This document shows positions 6,563 through 13,727 of a stretch of 19,006 bases of DNA, piece by piece. A model generated the notes under the pieces. The model worked only from the letters and a program-made list of their open reading frames with translations, ran no database searches and was not told the DNA's origin. This DNA comes from Pseudomonadota bacterium (GTDB lineage: Bacteria > Pseudomonadota > Alphaproteobacteria > Sphingomonadales > Sphingomonadaceae): the NCBI GenBank assembly GCA_023423775.1, contig JAFAEZ010000174.1, positions 1 through 19,006 on the forward strand. Reading direction: 5' to 3'. Every line of letters begins with the position of its first letter. Within the stretch, counting starts at the first letter, position 1. The translations under genes and the position numbers were made by a program.

Positions 6563-6904
6563 TTGGAAGGTGCGCTGCTGATGGCGGGCGCCGCAGGCCT
6601 TTATGCGGCGGACGGACACAATTGGTGGCTGTTCGCCGGACTGTTCTTCGTTCCCGACCTCGCCTTTCTCTTCTATCTCGCCGGGCCGCGCGTCGGGGCG
6701 CTGGCCTATAATCTTTCGCACAGCACGAGCGGGCCGATCTTGCTCGGTTGCTTCGGCCTCGTGGCGGATGCGATTCTGGCCCAGATGGTCGCCCTCGTCT
6801 GGATCGCCCATGTCGGGTTCGACCGGATGCTCGGCTATGGCCTCAAATATTCGACCGGCTTTGCCGATACGCATCTCGGGACCTTGGGCGGCAGCCGGCG
6901 CTGA
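6563..6904 (+). CDS. DUF4260 family small membrane protein
   Basis: A roughly 113-residue integral membrane protein of unknown function. Three or four hydrophobic helices are seen, with WWLFAGLFFVPDLAFLFYL, the motif AGPRVGALAYNLSHS, and a closing segment GFDRMLGYGLKY, all as I remember the DUF4260 family. The start is a problem. The given TTG at 6563 has no ribosome binding site, and a later ATG at 6581 follows GGAAGG. Yet the family-like stretch ILRLEG begins before the TTG. The frame is open from 6497 with no ATG, GTG or TTG earlier than 6563. An ATT at 6509, eight bases after TAGAGGA, would give a better N-terminus. It ends eight bases from the arylsulfatase stop on the other strand. Confidence 0.75.
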   Translation: MEGALLMAGAAGLYAADGHNWWLFAGLFFVPDLAFLFYLAGPRVGALAYNLSHSTSGPILLGCFGLVADAILAQMVALVWIAHVGFDRMLGYGLKYSTGFADTHLGTLGGSRR

Positions 6905-6912
6905 GCCGAAGC

Positions 6913-8562
6913 CTAGGTCAGCCCGGAATAGCGGAAGAACTCCTCGGCGGGCATGCCCGCGAGCTGCTTGACATCGCCGGCCTCGATATAGCCGACGGCG
7001 GCGGCATAAGCGTCCCATTCGGCCTTGAGTTCGGCGAGCTTGCCTGGCTGCGCGCCGGCGCGATTGACGAGCTCGCTGGGATCCTCGTTGAGATTGTAGA
7101 GGTGCCATTCATTCTCGCCATAAGGGGGAGCGAGAAAGATCAATTTCCACTCGCCTTTTATGACCGCGCGGCACTCGATCATCTCGAAGCCGATCACGTC
7201 GAACGACCCGCGCACCGGCATGCCCGTCGCGCCGGTGAGATAGGGCTTCCATGATCGGCCGTAGAGCGGCGCCAGCGGCGCGCCATCGCGTTCCTCAGGG
7301 CGGGTTATGCCCACGAAATCGAGGATAGTCGGCAATATATCGGTCACATGGAGCCTCTGTGTCACATCGACGCCGCGCTTCACGACGCCCGGTCCCGTCA
7401 CGATCAGGGGGACCTGCGTGCCGCCTTCGTAGGTCGTGGTCTTGAAGTAGGAGAGGGGGGTGTTGGCGACCTCGGCCCACGCGCCGCCGATCGACACGAA
7501 CGAACCCTTTCGGCCCATATTGGCCAGGCTGTTGTCGAATCGCGCCTCGATCAGCTCGGGGGTGTTGGGGGCGTAGAAATAGGGCTCCTTGGGATTGGCG
7601 CCATTGTCCGACAGGAAGAGGATGAGCGTGTCGTCGTAGCGGCCCTGCGACCGCAGCAAATCGAGGACGCGACCAATATTGTGGTCGGCATTGGCGATCA
7701 TCGCCCCATAGATTTCCATCTTGCGCGCCTGATCGGCCTTTTCGTCGCTGTCGAGGTCGCCCCATGCGGGGAAGAGGCCGCTGCCGGGGTTTTCTGGCAG
7801 CCCGTCCGGTATCAGGCCCAGGTCCTTCATTCGATCGAGACGCCGCTCGCGGATGGCGTCGTAGCCTGCGTCATAGGCTCCCCGATAGGCGTCGAGCCAA
7901 GCGTCCGGCCCCTGCAGCGGGTCGTGCGGCGCGGTGAAGGCGAGATAGGCGAAAAACGGCGCGCCCTGCGGCTCCTCGGACAGATAGCCGATCAGCTTGT
8001 CGGCATAATGGTCGGACGAATAGAAGTCTTCAGGCAGCGCATCAGTGACGTCGTCGCCATCTTCGTCATAGCGGGTATGGGCAAGCTCGCTCGCGCTCAG
8101 CGCGCGGTGGTCGTCGAAATGGCTGGCGCCGCCGCCGAGGAACGCAAACACGCTGTCGAAGCCGCGATGCTCGGGCCGGTAGCCGGCGATCGCGCCGAGG
8201 TGCCATTTGCCGGCCATGAACGTGCGATAGCCCTCGCCCTTCAATATTTCGGCGATCGTCATCACGCGCCGGTTGAGCGGGCCCTCGTAGCCGGGCTGCA
8301 GATATTGGTTGGTGGCGTGCATGGGCGGCATGGTGCCGAGCCCGTTCTGGTGGTTGTCGACGCCGGAGAGCAGCATCGCGCGGGTCGGCGCGCAGAGCGA
8401 GGAGACGTGGAAATTGCGGAAGCGCACGCCTTGGTCGGCGAGCGCCTGCAGCGCCGGCGTGCGGATCTCGCCGCCGAAGGGCTGGCAGTCGGAATAGCCC
8501 ATGTCGTCGACGACTATCAGCAGGATATTGGGCCGCGCGTTCGTGTCTCGATCTGCCGTCAC
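6913..8562 (-). CDS. Arylsulfatase (type I, formylglycine-dependent)
   Basis: A sulfate-ester hydrolase of 549 residues, counted from the GTG at 8562. The signature CAPTR places the cysteine converted to formylglycine at Cys57. Metal and active-site residues are in VVDDMG (Asp19, Asp20), AGKWHLG (Lys119, His121), APHDP (His213) and LSDNGANP (Asp319, Asn320). The GTG is chosen because GGAGG lies five bases upstream and it begins 13 bases after the mgtC-like stop; an ATG at 8649 would overlap that gene by 74 bases. With this start there is no signal peptide, unlike many periplasmic sulfatases, so the enzyme would be cytoplasmic. Its natural substrate is unknown. No anaerobic maturase or formylglycine-generating enzyme is encoded nearby. 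Confidence 0.92.
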   Translation of the reverse strand: MTADRDTNARPNILLIVVDDMGYSDCQPFGGEIRTPALQALADQGVRFRNFHVSSLCAPTRAMLLSGVDNHQNGLGTMPPMHATNQYLQPGYEGPLNRRVMTIAEILKGEGYRTFMAGKWHLGAIAGYRPEHRGFDSVFAFLGGGASHFDDHRALSASELAHTRYDEDGDDVTDALPEDFYSSDHYADKLIGYLSEEPQGAPFFAYLAFTAPHDPLQGPDAWLDAYRGAYDAGYDAIRERRLDRMKDLGLIPDGLPENPGSGLFPAWGDLDSDEKADQARKMEIYGAMIANADHNIGRVLDLLRSQGRYDDTLILFLSDNGANPKEPYFYAPNTPELIEARFDNSLANMGRKGSFVSIGGAWAEVANTPLSYFKTTTYEGGTQVPLIVTGPGVVKRGVDVTQRLHVTDILPTILDFVGITRPEERDGAPLAPLYGRSWKPYLTGATGMPVRGSFDVIGFEMIECRAVIKGEWKLIFLAPPYGENEWHLYNLNEDPSELVNRAGAQPGKLAELKAEWDAYAAAVGYIEAGDVKQLAGMPAEEFFRYSGLT

Positions 8563-8575
8563 CCCTGCCTCCTGC

Positions 8576-9067
8576 CTAACGCTGGTCGCTGTCGTCCTCG
8601 TCGTCCATCCGGATCGTATATTCGGCGGTGAAAGGCCGGCTGAGCCCAAGCACCAGGACCAAGGCCAGCGTCAGCAAGGCAGCCAGCCAGAGCAGGCCGA
8701 AGCCGCACACGAGGCCGATCGCTCCGGCGGCCCAGATCGAGGCGGCGGTGCCGGCGCCGAACACGGTATGCGATTCCCGAAACAAAGCGCCCGCGCCGAT
8801 GAAGCCGATGCCTGTCATGACTCCGCTCACCACCTTGGCCGGATCGATCGAAAGCTGCGGATCGTCGGCACGATAGGCATATTCGGAGATGCCCAGCGTC
8901 AGCGCGCAGGAAGCGAGAGCGATGATGACGAACGGCCGGAAATCGACCGGCTTCTTGCGCAGGAAGCGTTCGAGCCCAAGCATGAAGGATAGCAGCAACG
9001 CCGCGCCGATCCGCGCCAGGGCGTCCAGCCAGGCGATATGCACCGGTGCGAAGGCGCCGATTTCCAT
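8576..9067 (-). CDS. MgtC/SapB family membrane protein
   Basis: A 163-residue inner-membrane protein. Helices are seen at about 17-32, 45-63, 82-97, 106-122 and 124-143. The family hallmarks are present: GAALLLSFMLGLER with an acidic residue closing the first helix, then SGVMTGIGFIGAGALFR and GAGTAASIWAAGAIGL. Family members are linked to growth in low magnesium and to ATP synthase modulation in pathogens; what this one does is not known. The C-terminus ends in an acidic tail (MDDEDDSDQR) and lacks the long ACT-like domain of Salmonella MgtC. It is the first gene of a two-gene transcript with the arylsulfatase. The ATG at 9067 has only a weak purine run upstream. Confidence 0.88.
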   Translation of the reverse strand: MEIGAFAPVHIAWLDALARIGAALLLSFMLGLERFLRKKPVDFRPFVIIALASCALTLGISEYAYRADDPQLSIDPAKVVSGVMTGIGFIGAGALFRESHTVFGAGTAASIWAAGAIGLVCGFGLLWLAALLTLALVLVLGLSRPFTAEYTIRMDDEDDSDQR

Positions 9068-9189
9068 CCAGCCCTAACGCCGCCGGCCGCGGCTGGTTGC
9101 CACGAACGAACGACCCCGCGGCAAGGGGGCTCCGCTATGCCGGCCAGTGATATGGCCGCCGATGCATACCCTTTCGATATCGCGCCGGC

Positions 9190-9215
9190 GGAACCCGTCC
9201 CCCTAGCGGATTGTT
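9190..9215 (+). promoter_or_regulatory. Candidate EcfG (general stress response) promoter
   Basis: GGAAC at 9190-9194 and TGTT at 9212-9215 are separated by 17 bases. The alphaproteobacterial EcfG consensus is GGAAC, 16-17 bases, CGTT, so one base of the -10 differs. It lies 100 bases before the DUF2231 gene, in the only sizeable plus-strand intergenic gap of this region. The downstream genes are of kinds often found in stress regulons of this group. Confidence 0.4.
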
Positions 9216-9251
9216 TCGGTCCAGTATCGCAATCGATTGAGGGGCGGTGCC

Positions 9252-9314
9252 ATGATGCCGGCGAACGTGCCGCAAGTCGCGCCGTCGGCGGATTCGGACG
9301 CGAGGGAGGAATAA
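9252..9314 (+). CDS. Possible 20-codon upstream ORF
   Basis: An ATG at 9252 (a second ATG follows directly) is preceded by GAGGGG at a good distance. The short frame, MMPANVPQVAPSADSDAREE, ends with TAA one base before the GTG of the DUF2231 gene, inside that gene's ribosome binding region. It resembles no known protein and may be a chance frame or a translational coupler. Confidence 0.2.
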   Translation: MMPANVPQVAPSADSDAREE

Positions 9315-9315
9315 A

Positions 9316-9747
9316 GTGCAGGCTGTTACGCGAGAGCGCGTCGTTGCGAGACCGATCCATCCGCTGCATGCGGTGCTGCTGGCGGGGGCGTTTCCGCTGT
9401 TCCTCGGCGTGCTGCTCAGCGACTGGGCTTACTCCTCCACCTACGAAATCCAGTGGAAGAACTTCGCGTCCTGGTTGCTGGTCGGCGGCCTGGTGTTCGG
9501 CGGCTTCGCCTTGCTGGCGGCGCTGGTCGGCTGGTTCCGCGGCGATCGCCGTGCGGGGCGCTCCACCCTCTATGTCCTCCTGCTCCTCGCCGCCTGGGTC
9601 CTCGGCTTCATCAACGCGCTGGTGCACGCCAAGGATGCCTGGGCGAGCATGCCGGCGGCGCTGATCCTATCGGTTATCGTCTTCCTGCTGGTGGCCGTGG
9701 CGACATGGCTGGGTTTCTCCACGTTCCGGACGGGAGCCGTGCAATGA
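9316..9747 (+). CDS. DUF2231 family membrane protein
   Basis: A 143-residue protein with four hydrophobic helices (about 18-37, 46-70, 83-103 and 114-136). The N-terminal HPLHAVLLAGAFPLFLG followed by a SDWAY helix end matches the DUF2231 pattern, where conserved histidines near the membrane may bind heme or metal; that role is unproved. The GTG at 9316 has a strong GGGAGGA upstream. It overlaps the next gene by four bases (ATGA), so it is co-translated with the PQQ-type dehydrogenase and may anchor it or accept its electrons (inference). Confidence 0.85.
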   Translation: MQAVTRERVVARPIHPLHAVLLAGAFPLFLGVLLSDWAYSSTYEIQWKNFASWLLVGGLVFGGFALLAALVGWFRGDRRAGRSTLYVLLLLAAWVLGFINALVHAKDAWASMPAALILSVIVFLLVAVATWLGFSTFRTGAVQ

Positions 9748-11051
9748 ACCGCTCCCTGATCCCCGCGGGCGCCATTCTCGCCTTGCTAGCCGGCTGCGGC
9801 AGCGAGCCCGCAACCCAGGAATATGGACCCAACCCGCAACTGCCGGATCCCCAGCGTGGGCTGCTGCCCTCAATGGTGATCGCGAAGCCGGCGAAATGGG
9901 GAGACCAGCGGCCGACCGTGCCGGAAGGCTATCGGATAGAGGCGATCGCCACCGATCTCATGATCCCGCGCCAGACTCTGCTGCTCCCCAATGGCGACAT
10001 CCTCGTCGCCGAGGGCCGGGGCGGCGGCGCGCCCAAGCTCACCCCCAAGGACGTGATCGCCAGCATCATCAAGGCGAAGGGGACGAGCCCCGTCAAAAGC
10101 GGCAACCGCCTGACCCTGCTGCGCGACGCCGACGGCGACGGCACCTATGAAGGGCGCACCGTTTTTGCCGAGGGCCTCAACGCGCCTTACGGCCTCGCGC
10201 TGGTCGGCAACCGGCTCTACGTCGCCAACCAGGATGCCCTCGTGCGGTTCGACTACCAGGTGGGGCAGACCAAGGCGGCCGGGCCGCCGGCCAAGGTCAC
10301 GGATCTGCCCTCGCAGCTCAACCACCATTGGACCAAGGCGCTGACCGCCAGCCCCGACGGACGGTTCCTCTATGTCGGCATCGGCTCCAACAGCAACATC
10401 ACCGAGCGCGGCATGACGGCCGAAGCCGACCGGGCGCTGGTCTGGCAGATCGACGCCGAAACGGGTGCGCACCGGCCCTATGCAACCGGCTTGCGCAATC
10501 CGACCGCGCTTACGATCCAGCCCGGTACCGGGCAGCTGTGGGCAGCGGTCAACGAGCGCGACGAGATTGGCCCGAACCTCGTGCCCGATTACGTCACCTC
10601 GGTCCGCGAAGGCGCATTTTACGGCTGGCCCTACGCTTATTGGGGGCCCAATGCGGACGTGCGCGTGCGGCCCGCCAAGCCCGACAAGGTCGCCGCCACG
10701 GTCAAGCCCGATTACGCGCTCGGCTCGCACGTCGCGACGCTCGGCCTGGCTTTCTCGACCCCCGCCATGGGCGCGCGTTTCGCAGACGGCCTGTTCGTGG
10801 GCGAGCATGGCAGCTGGAACCGCAGCGTACCGGTGGGTTACAAGGTCATCTTCGTGCCATTTCGCGGCGGACGTCCGGCCGGCCCGCCGGTTGACTTCGT
10901 TACAGGTTTCTTCGGCGCCGACGGCAAGACCCGCGGCCGCCCGGTCGGGGTGACCGTCGATCCGCGCGGCGCCCTGATCGTCGCCGACGATCTGTCGAAC
11001 ACGATCTGGCGGGTAACGCCGGTGCAGCGCCCCGCGCCCGCGCCGGGCTGA
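9744..11051 (+). CDS. PQQ-type glucose/sorbosone dehydrogenase, lipoprotein
   Basis: A 435-residue secreted lipoprotein of the soluble glucose dehydrogenase / L-sorbosone dehydrogenase beta-propeller family, thought to oxidise a sugar or aldose with pyrroloquinoline quinone. A signal peptide ends in the lipobox LLAGC (Cys18). Propeller features follow: PNGDILVAEGRG, FAEGLNAPYGLAL, a LTASPDGRFLYVGIGSNSN blade with catalytic-site character, ATGLRNPTALTI, FYGWPYAYWG and LFVGEHGSWNR near the C-terminus. The ATG at 9744 overlaps the DUF2231 stop; the open frame extends upstream but that part overlaps the earlier gene. The substrate is not known, and no PQQ biosynthesis gene is in view. Confidence 0.9.
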   Translation: MNRSLIPAGAILALLAGCGSEPATQEYGPNPQLPDPQRGLLPSMVIAKPAKWGDQRPTVPEGYRIEAIATDLMIPRQTLLLPNGDILVAEGRGGGAPKLTPKDVIASIIKAKGTSPVKSGNRLTLLRDADGDGTYEGRTVFAEGLNAPYGLALVGNRLYVANQDALVRFDYQVGQTKAAGPPAKVTDLPSQLNHHWTKALTASPDGRFLYVGIGSNSNITERGMTAEADRALVWQIDAETGAHRPYATGLRNPTALTIQPGTGQLWAAVNERDEIGPNLVPDYVTSVREGAFYGWPYAYWGPNADVRVRPAKPDKVAATVKPDYALGSHVATLGLAFSTPAMGARFADGLFVGEHGSWNRSVPVGYKVIFVPFRGGRPAGPPVDFVTGFFGADGKTRGRPVGVTVDPRGALIVADDLSNTIWRVTPVQRPAPAPG

Positions 11052-11069
11052 TCCAGGCCGGAGGCCGAG

Positions 11070-11573
11070 ATGGCCGAGATATTCGCGCTTACCAAGCCGG
11101 TCTGGGAAATCGCCGTCCGCGGCACAATGGTCTATTTGGCGCTGGTCCTGCTCGTGCGCGGCATCCCCAAGCGCAACGCCGGCCATATCTCGCCCAACGA
11201 CCTGCTCACATTGATCGTGATCGGCGGCATGGGCACCGACGCGATCATGGGCGGATCAACCTCCGTCGGTGACATCCTGCTGATGATCGGGCTGGTCGTT
11301 GCGTGGGGCTATGTCTTCGACCTGCTGGAATATCGCTTCCCCGCCCTCCGCGGCCTGCTGCGCGACCATCCGACCATATTGATCGAGCGCGGCCAGATGG
11401 TCCGCCCGAACATGCGGCGGGAAATGGTCACCGAAGAGGAATTGAGGGCGGTGCTGCGCAAGCAGGGCGTTGACGACATGGCGTCCGTCCGCAGCGCCCG
11501 CCTCGAAGCCGACGGCGAGATCAGCGTCATACTCGCAGAGCAAACGGGCGCGGAGGCGATAGGCCGGCCTTAA
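11070..11573 (+). CDS. DUF421 (YetF-like) membrane protein
   Basis: A 167-residue protein with three N-terminal membrane helices (about 18-32, 45-62 and 66-86) and a C-terminal soluble domain. The pattern NDLLTLIVIGGMGTDAIMG in the membrane part, then HPTILIERGQMVRPNMRRE and ELRAVLRKQGVDDMASVRSARLEADGEISVI, is that of DUF421/YetF. The function of the family is not established. GGAGG lies just before the ATG, 18 bases after the dehydrogenase gene, making this the third gene of the operon. Its TAA overlaps, tail to tail, the stop codon of the convergent binding-protein gene. Confidence 0.9.
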   Translation: MAEIFALTKPVWEIAVRGTMVYLALVLLVRGIPKRNAGHISPNDLLTLIVIGGMGTDAIMGGSTSVGDILLMIGLVVAWGYVFDLLEYRFPALRGLLRDHPTILIERGQMVRPNMRREMVTEEELRAVLRKQGVDDMASVRSARLEADGEISVILAEQTGAEAIGRP

Positions 11574-12352
11574 TCGGTCACCAGCGGGACGCCATAGTCG
11601 GCGAGCAGGGCGTTTACCTCGGCTCCGCGGCGGCTGAGGACGGCATCGAGCTCGGCCCTGAGCGCGGGATCGGTCTTCCGGACGCCCATCGAGATGTCGA
11701 AGATCATCGGAAGCTGCGGCCCGTCGAAATGGGGTGTGACGGGCTGTATCGCGAGCGGGGCGGCGGCGCGCTCGGCGAAATAGCCGGCGACCGGGCCCCA
11801 GACGAAGGCGACATCGATCTCGCCGGCGGCGACGGCGTCGACCAGCTCTTTCTGCGGGTCGGGGCGGTCATAGTCGCCATAGATCATGTAGCCGCGCACA
11901 TTGTCGATCATGCCGCGGCGCATCAGCGAATGGGCGGGCGGGGGATTGGAGCCGTCGTCGCCGATCAGGTGCACGCCGATCTTCAGGTCGGGCAGGCGCG
12001 GGTCGTCGAACGAGGCGATGGCGAGCTTCCGGTCGGCGCGGGTCACCGCGACATAGGTCGAGCGGTAATATGGTCGCGTCGTGGCGAGCATTTCCAGGCT
12101 GCTGGCGACGCCGGGGATGAGGTCGCAGAGCCCAGCATTCAAAGTCTCCCGCACGTTGCCGCGGCGCTGCGCCCACCAGACATAGGTGACCTTGGCGCCG
12201 AGGTCGGCCGCGACCAGCTCGACCAGCTTGTTCTCGAAGCCCTGTTGGGCGGCATTGGAGAAAGGCAGGTTGTTGGGGTCGGCGCAGACGCGGAGCTCGC
12301 GCTGCGGCGCGCCGGCGGCGGACAGAGCGAGCGCGAGCAGCAGCAATTTCAT
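11570..12352 (-). CDS. XoxJ/MxaJ-like periplasmic binding protein (quinoprotein-associated)
   Basis: A 260-residue solute-binding-type protein with a signal peptide (MKLLLLALALSAAGA). It opens with LRVCADPNNLPFSN, then FENKLVELVAADLGAKVTYVWW and the LCDLIPG motif; Cys23 and Cys76 probably form the conserved disulfide. This is the pattern of the quinoprotein-dehydrogenase-associated binding proteins (MxaJ/XoxJ family), which help assemble or activate PQQ methanol/alcohol dehydrogenases rather than feed a transporter. No ABC permease or ATPase is nearby, in keeping with this. The ATG at 12352 overlaps the TGA of the beta-propeller gene, so it is the last gene of the nine-gene operon. Confidence 0.88.
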   Translation of the reverse strand: MKLLLLALALSAAGAPQRELRVCADPNNLPFSNAAQQGFENKLVELVAADLGAKVTYVWWAQRRGNVRETLNAGLCDLIPGVASSLEMLATTRPYYRSTYVAVTRADRKLAIASFDDPRLPDLKIGVHLIGDDGSNPPPAHSLMRRGMIDNVRGYMIYGDYDRPDPQKELVDAVAAGEIDVAFVWGPVAGYFAERAAAPLAIQPVTPHFDGPQLPMIFDISMGVRKTDPALRAELDAVLSRRGAEVNALLADYGVPLVTD

Positions 12353-13314
12353 GGCGCGGCCACGATTCCCCAGGGGCGGCCGCCGAGCGGGACGGTAGCT
12401 ATCACCCGATTGGCTTGCACGTCGATCGCCGTCATGTCGCCGGTCAGCCCGTTGGCGGTGTAGAGGCGCGTCTCGTCCGGGGACAAAGCGAGGTTCCAGG
12501 CGCGCCAACCGACGTCATAGGTGCGGACGATGCCGAACTTCACCGGATCGATCTCGGCCACCAGCTTGGCGCGGCCGAGCGCGACGAAGGCGCGCCGTCC
12601 GTCGCGGGTGAAAACGATGCCGACCGGCTGGATAGCCTGGTCGGGCGGCCGATCGGCCTTGAGCGCCTCCTGGAAATCGACCTTGCCGATCGGCTTGCGG
12701 GTGGCAGTGTCGAAGATTGTGACGGTGCCGCGGATCTCGGAGCTGATCCAGAAGCGCTTGCCGTCGGGCGTGAAGGCGACGAAGCGGGGCCGCGTATCGA
12801 CCATCAGATTGTCGATCACGACGCCGCTCGCCGTGTCCACGACATGGGCCATGCTTGCGCTTTCCGAGGTCTGGATCGCGAGCGTTCCGTCGGGGCTGAC
12901 GGCAGTCCCTTCCGGCTCCCCGCCGACGACGATCTCGGAGGCGATGCGGCGGCCGTCGATGTCGATCACCGACAGCAGGCTATCGTCCTCGTTGGCGGCA
13001 TAGATATATTTGCCGTCCGGGGACACGGCGAAGGTCTCGGGATCCGCACCGGACGGGATGTGGCCGAGCACCGCGCCGTCCGCGGCGTCGACCATGGCGA
13101 TCCGATTGTCCTTGCTGACCGCGACGTAGAGCATTTTTCCATCCGGCGAGAGCACCATGCCGCGCGGGCCACCGCCGATCGCGATCCGGCCTGTTTCCTT
13201 GAGCGTCGCGCCGTCGATCTTGTGGACGAGGTTCACTTCCTCGTTGGAGACGTAGATCGTCTCGGCGGCCGCCGGCGCGGACAGCCACAGCAAGGCAAAG
13301 AGGAAACGCTTCAT
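12349..13314 (-). CDS. PQQ-associated YVTN beta-propeller protein
   Basis: A 321-residue secreted protein. The signal peptide ends near AAAETIYVSNE. It carries six or seven repeats of the YVTN type: LSPDGKMLYVAVSKDNRIAM, AVSPDGKYIYAANEDDSLL, AVSPDGTLAIQTSES, AFTPDGKRFWISSE, VFTRDGRRAFVALGRAKLV and LSPDETRLYTANGLTGDMT. It fits the family annotated as PQQ-dependent catabolism-associated beta-propeller protein, which travels with quinoprotein alcohol dehydrogenases. Its exact job is not known; it may be a scaffold or electron-transfer partner. It starts inside the stop codon of the cytochrome c gene (ATGA overlap). Confidence 0.88.
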   Translation of the reverse strand: MKRFLFALLWLSAPAAAETIYVSNEEVNLVHKIDGATLKETGRIAIGGGPRGMVLSPDGKMLYVAVSKDNRIAMVDAADGAVLGHIPSGADPETFAVSPDGKYIYAANEDDSLLSVIDIDGRRIASEIVVGGEPEGTAVSPDGTLAIQTSESASMAHVVDTASGVVIDNLMVDTRPRFVAFTPDGKRFWISSEIRGTVTIFDTATRKPIGKVDFQEALKADRPPDQAIQPVGIVFTRDGRRAFVALGRAKLVAEIDPVKFGIVRTYDVGWRAWNLALSPDETRLYTANGLTGDMTAIDVQANRVIATVPLGGRPWGIVAAP

Positions 13315-13727
13315 GACTGGGTATAGAGGAAGGCGGCGATGTCGCGGGCGCTGCGCTCGGACACGGCAAGGTCGGGCATGGCGGTCCCGGGCGAGACGCG
13401 CTGCGGGTGCATGATCCAGCGAACGAGATTGTCGGGCTTGTTTTCGAGCTTGCCGGCGATCACCGCGCGGCCGCCGACGCCGTCCAGCGGCGGCCCGACC
13501 ATGCCCTGCGCCTGGGTGACGCCGAGCACGGTGTGGCAGCCGCCGCAACCATAGGCGATGAAGGCCCGTTCGCCACGGTCGATATTGCCGCCGGTGATCG
13601 CTTCGGCGCGCTTGCGCAGGTCATGCTGTTCGTAGCGATAGTCGGCCACGCCCGCGGCGGCCGCGACCGTCACCAGCCCGAGCGTCCCGAACGTCCAGAT
13701 CATCAGTCTATTGCGCCGGAGCAGCAT
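13311..13727 (-). CDS. Membrane-anchored c-type cytochrome
   Basis: A 138-residue monoheme cytochrome c. Residues 9-27 form an uncleaved or cleavable N-terminal helix. The heme site is CGGCH (Cys61, Cys64, His65), and Met117 in GTAMPDL is the likely sixth ligand. The C-terminal helix is ARDIAAFLYTQ. It probably carries electrons between a periplasmic quinoprotein and the caa3 oxidase encoded upstream. The ATG at 13727 overlaps the previous gene by 20 bases and has GAGG upstream; an ATG at 13703, four bases after that gene's stop, is an alternative. Confidence 0.9.
   Translation of the reverse strand: MLLRRNRLMIWTFGTLGLVTVAAAAGVADYRYEQHDLRKRAEAITGGNIDRGERAFIAYGCGGCHTVLGVTQAQGMVGPPLDGVGGRAVIAGKLENKPDNLVRWIMHPQRVSPGTAMPDLAVSERSARDIAAFLYTQS

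Noticed and set aside
7348..8631. 427-codon plus-strand frame opposite the arylsulfatase
   Set aside because: Antisense of a complete sulfatase with intact active site; no recognisable domain.
9038..9664. 208-codon plus-strand frame overlapping the DUF2231 start
   Set aside because: It overlaps the mgtC-like start at one end and the DUF2231 gene in another frame at the other. The translated sequence turns Arg/Ser/Cys-rich, as shadows do. An internal ATG at 9137 with AGGGGG upstream was considered but leads into the same shadow.
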